Source: Paracoccaceae bacterium (GTDB lineage: Bacteria; Pseudomonadota; Alphaproteobacteria; Rhodobacterales; Rhodobacteraceae). Taken from it: a stretch of 5,989 nucleotides of DNA. Of the stretch, positions 3,493-5,989 are shown in pieces. The stretch spans positions 1 to 5,989 of the forward strand of contig JALSGY010000043.1 in assembly GCA_026982515.1 (NCBI GenBank). Direction: 5' to 3'. Each line of letters starts with the position of its first letter. Within the stretch, counting starts at the first letter, position 1. The notes beneath the pieces are model-generated. The model was given only the letters and a program-made list of their open reading frames with translations. It made no database searches and had not been told where the DNA came from. The position numbers and the translations under genes were made by a program.

Positions 3493-5989
3493 CTATTCCG
3501 CTGCCTGCGACTGGCGGCGCGACAAGGGCAGGATCACCCGGAAGGCCGCGCCGCCCTGCCCCGGCAGGTAGCTCACCTGGCCGCCGAGGTTGGCCATGAT
3601 CTCGCGGCAGATCGCCAACCCCAGCCCGGCCCCGCCGGCCGCGGCCTGATCCGACAGGCGAGAGAATTTCTCGAAGATCACCCCCTGGCTGCGCTTCGGG
3701 ATGCCGCTGCCGTTATCGATGAAATCCACCCGCAGCTCGCCGCCACGCCGGCGCACCGAGATGCGCAGCTCGGGATCGGGCGCATCGCAGTACTTGCGGG
3801 CGTTGGAAATGAGATTGATGAACACCTGCCGCAGGCGGTCGGGATCGGTGTGCAGGGGAATGTTCTCGGCCGCCTCGTCGCGGATGATGCGGATCGCGCG
3901 CCCCGTCTCGGCCGAAGCCGTGGCGGTAACCGCCCGCTCCAGCAGATCGTGCAGGTTGGAGGGCTGGTAGTTCAACGTCACCTGCCCGTTTTCCAGCACG
4001 CTGAGATCCAGCAGATCGTCAAGCAGCCTCGTGAGACGGATCGTCTCATCGTGGATGATCGAGGAGTAGCGCCGCTGCTCGGCGGGGCTCATGTCCTTGC
4101 CGTCCATGAGGATTTCCGAGAACGCCCGGATCGAGGTCATCGGGGTGCGCAGCTCGTGGCTGATCTGACTGAGGAAGGCGTCCTTCTGCACCGACAGTTC
4201 GGTGAGCTTCTCGTTGGCGTCGCGCAGCTGGCGGGCGGTGCGCTCCAGCTCCTTGGACTTGGCCTCCAGCTGGCTGGAATATTCCAGCATCTGGGCGGTC
4301 TCGTCTGCCACCGCCATCAGATCCTCGACCGAAACGGACGAGCCGCCGATGATCTGCCCCAGCATCGCATGGGCCGTGGCCGCCCCCACCGAGCCGGTGA
4401 GCTCGCGCTCCAGCCGCTCGATGAAATCGGGGGTGACATCGGGCAGGTAGCCCTCGCGCCCCTGGGCCCGGCTTTCGGCCTGAAACAGCGCCTGAGCCTC
4501 TTCGGGGCCGAGGATACGCTGGGCCATCACCAGCAGGTCCTCGGCCTCGGCCGCCCCGCCGGACCAGCCGCGCGCGCCGCCTGAATGCTCGAACACGTTG
4601 ACGAACTGCGCGCCCTGCAGCCGCTCGAGCGGATCGGGGAAGCTCATGAGCGAGCCCAGCACGAAGGCGCCGGTGTTCAGTGCCATGGACCAGAACACCG
4701 CATGCACCAGCGGATCGAGCCCGGTGATTCCGAACAACGCCTGCGGCCGCAGCCAGCCAATGCCCCAGGGGCCCTCGGCCAGCATCTGCGCCGACATCAG
4801 CGCGCTTTCCCCGAAGGAAGGCAGGAACATGGTATAGGCCCAGACCGAAAACCCCAGAACCAGCCCGGCGATCGCCCCCACCCGGGTGGCGCCGCGCCAG
4901 AAGATGCCGCCCAGCAGCGCCGGCAGCACCTGCGCCACCCCGGCGAAGGCGATCAGCCCGATCGCCGCCAGCGCCGCGCCGCCGCCGGAAAACACGTAGT
5001 AGAGATACCCCAGCGCCAGGATCGCGCCGATGGAAATCCGCCGCGCGCGCAGCACCACGGTGCGCACGTCCCCCGACATGGAGGCCCCGCCCTGCCGGGC
5101 CGACAGCCAGATCGGCATCACGATATGGTTGGAGACCATGGTCGAGAGCGCAATGGCCGCCACGATCACCATCGAGGTGGCCGAGGAAAACCCGCCGAGG
5201 AAAGTCAGCATGGCCAGCGCCTCGGCGTCGAAGCTCAGCGGGATGGTGAGGACGAACAGGTCCGGGTTGGAGCCCTCGGGCAACTGCGCCAGGCCGACCA
5301 CCGCGATCGGCACCACGAAGAGGCTGATCAGAAAGATGTAAAGCGGAAAGGCCCAGCTGGCGGTGGTCAGGTGGCGCTCGTCGGAGTTTTCCACCACCAG
5401 CACCTGGAACATCCGCGGCAGGGTCAGGAAGGCGGCGCCGGCCAGGAACAGCAGCGTCACCCAGCGCCCGCCGTCGATCTCCCAGGTGGCGATGGGCGAG
5501 GCGTCGATGCGGGCCAGGATGTCGGCCGGCCCCTGCGCCACCCCCCAGACCACGAACACCCCCACCGCCAGCAGCGCCACCAGCTTGACGATCGCCTCCA
5601 GCGCGATCGCCGTCACCACCCCGTGGTGGCGCTCGTTGGCGTCAAGGTTGCGGGTGCCGAACAGGATGGTGAACAGTGCCAGCCCCGCCGCCACCCACAG
5701 CGCGGTGGAGCGCAGGTCAGGTGCCCCCCATCCCTGCGGCGTCTGGCTGGCGAAAACCGCGAAGGACACGGTGACGGACTGCAGCTGCAGCGCGATGTAG
5801 GGGGTGGTGCCGATCACCGCCATCAGGGTGACGATCACCCCCAGCAGGTTGGACTTGCCGTAACGCGAGGAGATCAGGTCGGCGATGGAGGTGATGCGCT
5901 GGCTGCGGCCGATGCGCACCAGCTTGCGCACCACCCACCACCAGCCGATCATCACCAGCGTCGGCCCGAGGTAGATGGTGACGAACTCC
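3493..5989 (-). CDS. SSS-transporter/histidine-kinase fusion sensor (CbrA/CrbS-like), 5' end outside window
   Basis: The frame is open to the right edge (831 residues visible, starting EFVTIYLGPTLVMIGWWW). The GTG/ATG pair near 5955 lies inside a helix and is not the start; probably several dozen residues are missing. About 10-11 membrane helices of a sodium/solute symporter (SLC5-type) domain are encoded between 5989 and about 4630, including QRITSIADLISSRYGKS. A STAC-like linker (EDLLVMAQRILGPEEAQALF, about 4480-4545) and a coiled coil (about 4190-4310) follow. The kinase core has the H-box SHELRTPM with phospho-acceptor His at 4156-4158, N-box NLISNARKY (Asn 3802-3804), G1 DNGSGIP (Asp 3715-3717), F-box FEKFSR and G2 GAGLGLAI (about 3610-3640). 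All catalytic boxes are intact. It ends shortly after the ATPase domain, so there is no receiver domain, and no separate PAS domain is evident. Relatives sense or respond to histidine, acetate or carbon/nitrogen state; the ligand here is unknown. No response regulator is in the window. Confidence 0.93.
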   Translation of the reverse strand, partial: EFVTIYLGPTLVMIGWWWVVRKLVRIGRSQRITSIADLISSRYGKSNLLGVIVTLMAVIGTTPYIALQLQSVTVSFAVFASQTPQGWGAPDLRSTALWVAAGLALFTILFGTRNLDANERHHGVVTAIALEAIVKLVALLAVGVFVVWGVAQGPADILARIDASPIATWEIDGGRWVTLLFLAGAAFLTLPRMFQVLVVENSDERHLTTASWAFPLYIFLISLFVVPIAVVGLAQLPEGSNPDLFVLTIPLSFDAEALAMLTFLGGFSSATSMVIVAAIALSTMVSNHIVMPIWLSARQGGASMSGDVRTVVLRARRISIGAILALGYLYYVFSGGGAALAAIGLIAFAGVAQVLPALLGGIFWRGATRVGAIAGLVLGFSVWAYTMFLPSFGESALMSAQMLAEGPWGIGWLRPQALFGITGLDPLVHAVFWSMALNTGAFVLGSLMSFPDPLERLQGAQFVNVFEHSGGARGWSGGAAEAEDLLVMAQRILGPEEAQALFQAESRAQGREGYLPDVTPDFIERLERELTGSVGAATAHAMLGQIIGGSSVSVEDLMAVADETAQMLEYSSQLEAKSKELERTARQLRDANEKLTELSVQKDAFLSQISHELRTPMTSIRAFSEILMDGKDMSPAEQRRYSSIIHDETIRLTRLLDDLLDLSVLENGQVTLNYQPSNLHDLLERAVTATASAETGRAIRIIRDEAAENIPLHTDPDRLRQVFINLISNARKYCDAPDPELRISVRRRGGELRVDFIDNGSGIPKRSQGVIFEKFSRLSDQAAAGGAGLGLAICREIMANLGGQVSYLPGQGGAAFRVILPLSRRQSQAAE

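Noticed and set aside
3850..4584. Plus-strand open frame (244 codons) opposite the histidine kinase
   Set aside because: It is antisense to the intact kinase core with its H and N boxes, and its composition is that of a reverse-frame shadow.
5950..5955. Start codon of the symporter-kinase at the GTG/ATG pair
   Set aside because: The frame continues upstream to the window edge with family-typical residues (FVTIYLGPTL), so these codons are internal to a membrane helix.

Overview
The base composition (strongly GC-rich, with G/C favoured at third codon positions) and the gene set point to an alphaproteobacterium, most likely of the Rhodobacterales (Roseobacter/Rhodobacter/Paracoccus relatives). 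The indicators are a GapR-type DUF2312 protein, a short DksA-like zinc-finger protein, a divergent FliM-like protein, a symporter-histidine kinase fusion, and an FnrL-type operator. This placement is inferred from family knowledge; no marker gene such as rRNA is present.

Layout, left to right. The first 102 bases hold the N-terminal end of a GapR/DUF2312 nucleoid protein on the minus strand. It is divergent from a 71-residue two-helix membrane protein (243-458, plus) of unknown function, which is followed by an ACAD10/11-like acyl-CoA dehydrogenase (519-1757, plus). That gene converges on a minus-strand block, and the 87-base gap between them holds two adjacent stem-loops that probably end transcription. 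Reading the minus strand from right to left, the window contains a large Na+/solute-symporter-type sensor histidine kinase whose first residues lie beyond the right edge (3493-5989), a FliM/FliN-family SpoA protein (2485-3402), a short DksA/TraR-type protein (2069-2404) and a 64-residue very acidic protein (1845-2039).

How the genes may work together. The left part looks like separate housekeeping and metabolic genes. The minus-strand genes at 1845-5989 all run in one direction, with gaps of 90, 80 and 29 bases, but the 80-base gap carries a good FNR-type box (2456-2469). This box is correctly placed for activation of a promoter that starts at about 2421 and drives the dksA-like gene plus the acidic-protein gene. 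I therefore read the right half as a nutrient or metabolite sensor and a FliM-like protein of unclear role, followed by a separately promoted, possibly oxygen-responsive, two-gene transcription-regulator unit. The cognate response regulator for the kinase is not in the window.

There are no rRNA or tRNA genes, CRISPR arrays, insertion sequences or phage genes. No gene-free stretch exceeds 300 bases. The most interesting unit is the FNR-box/DksA-like/acidic LWD-protein pair.
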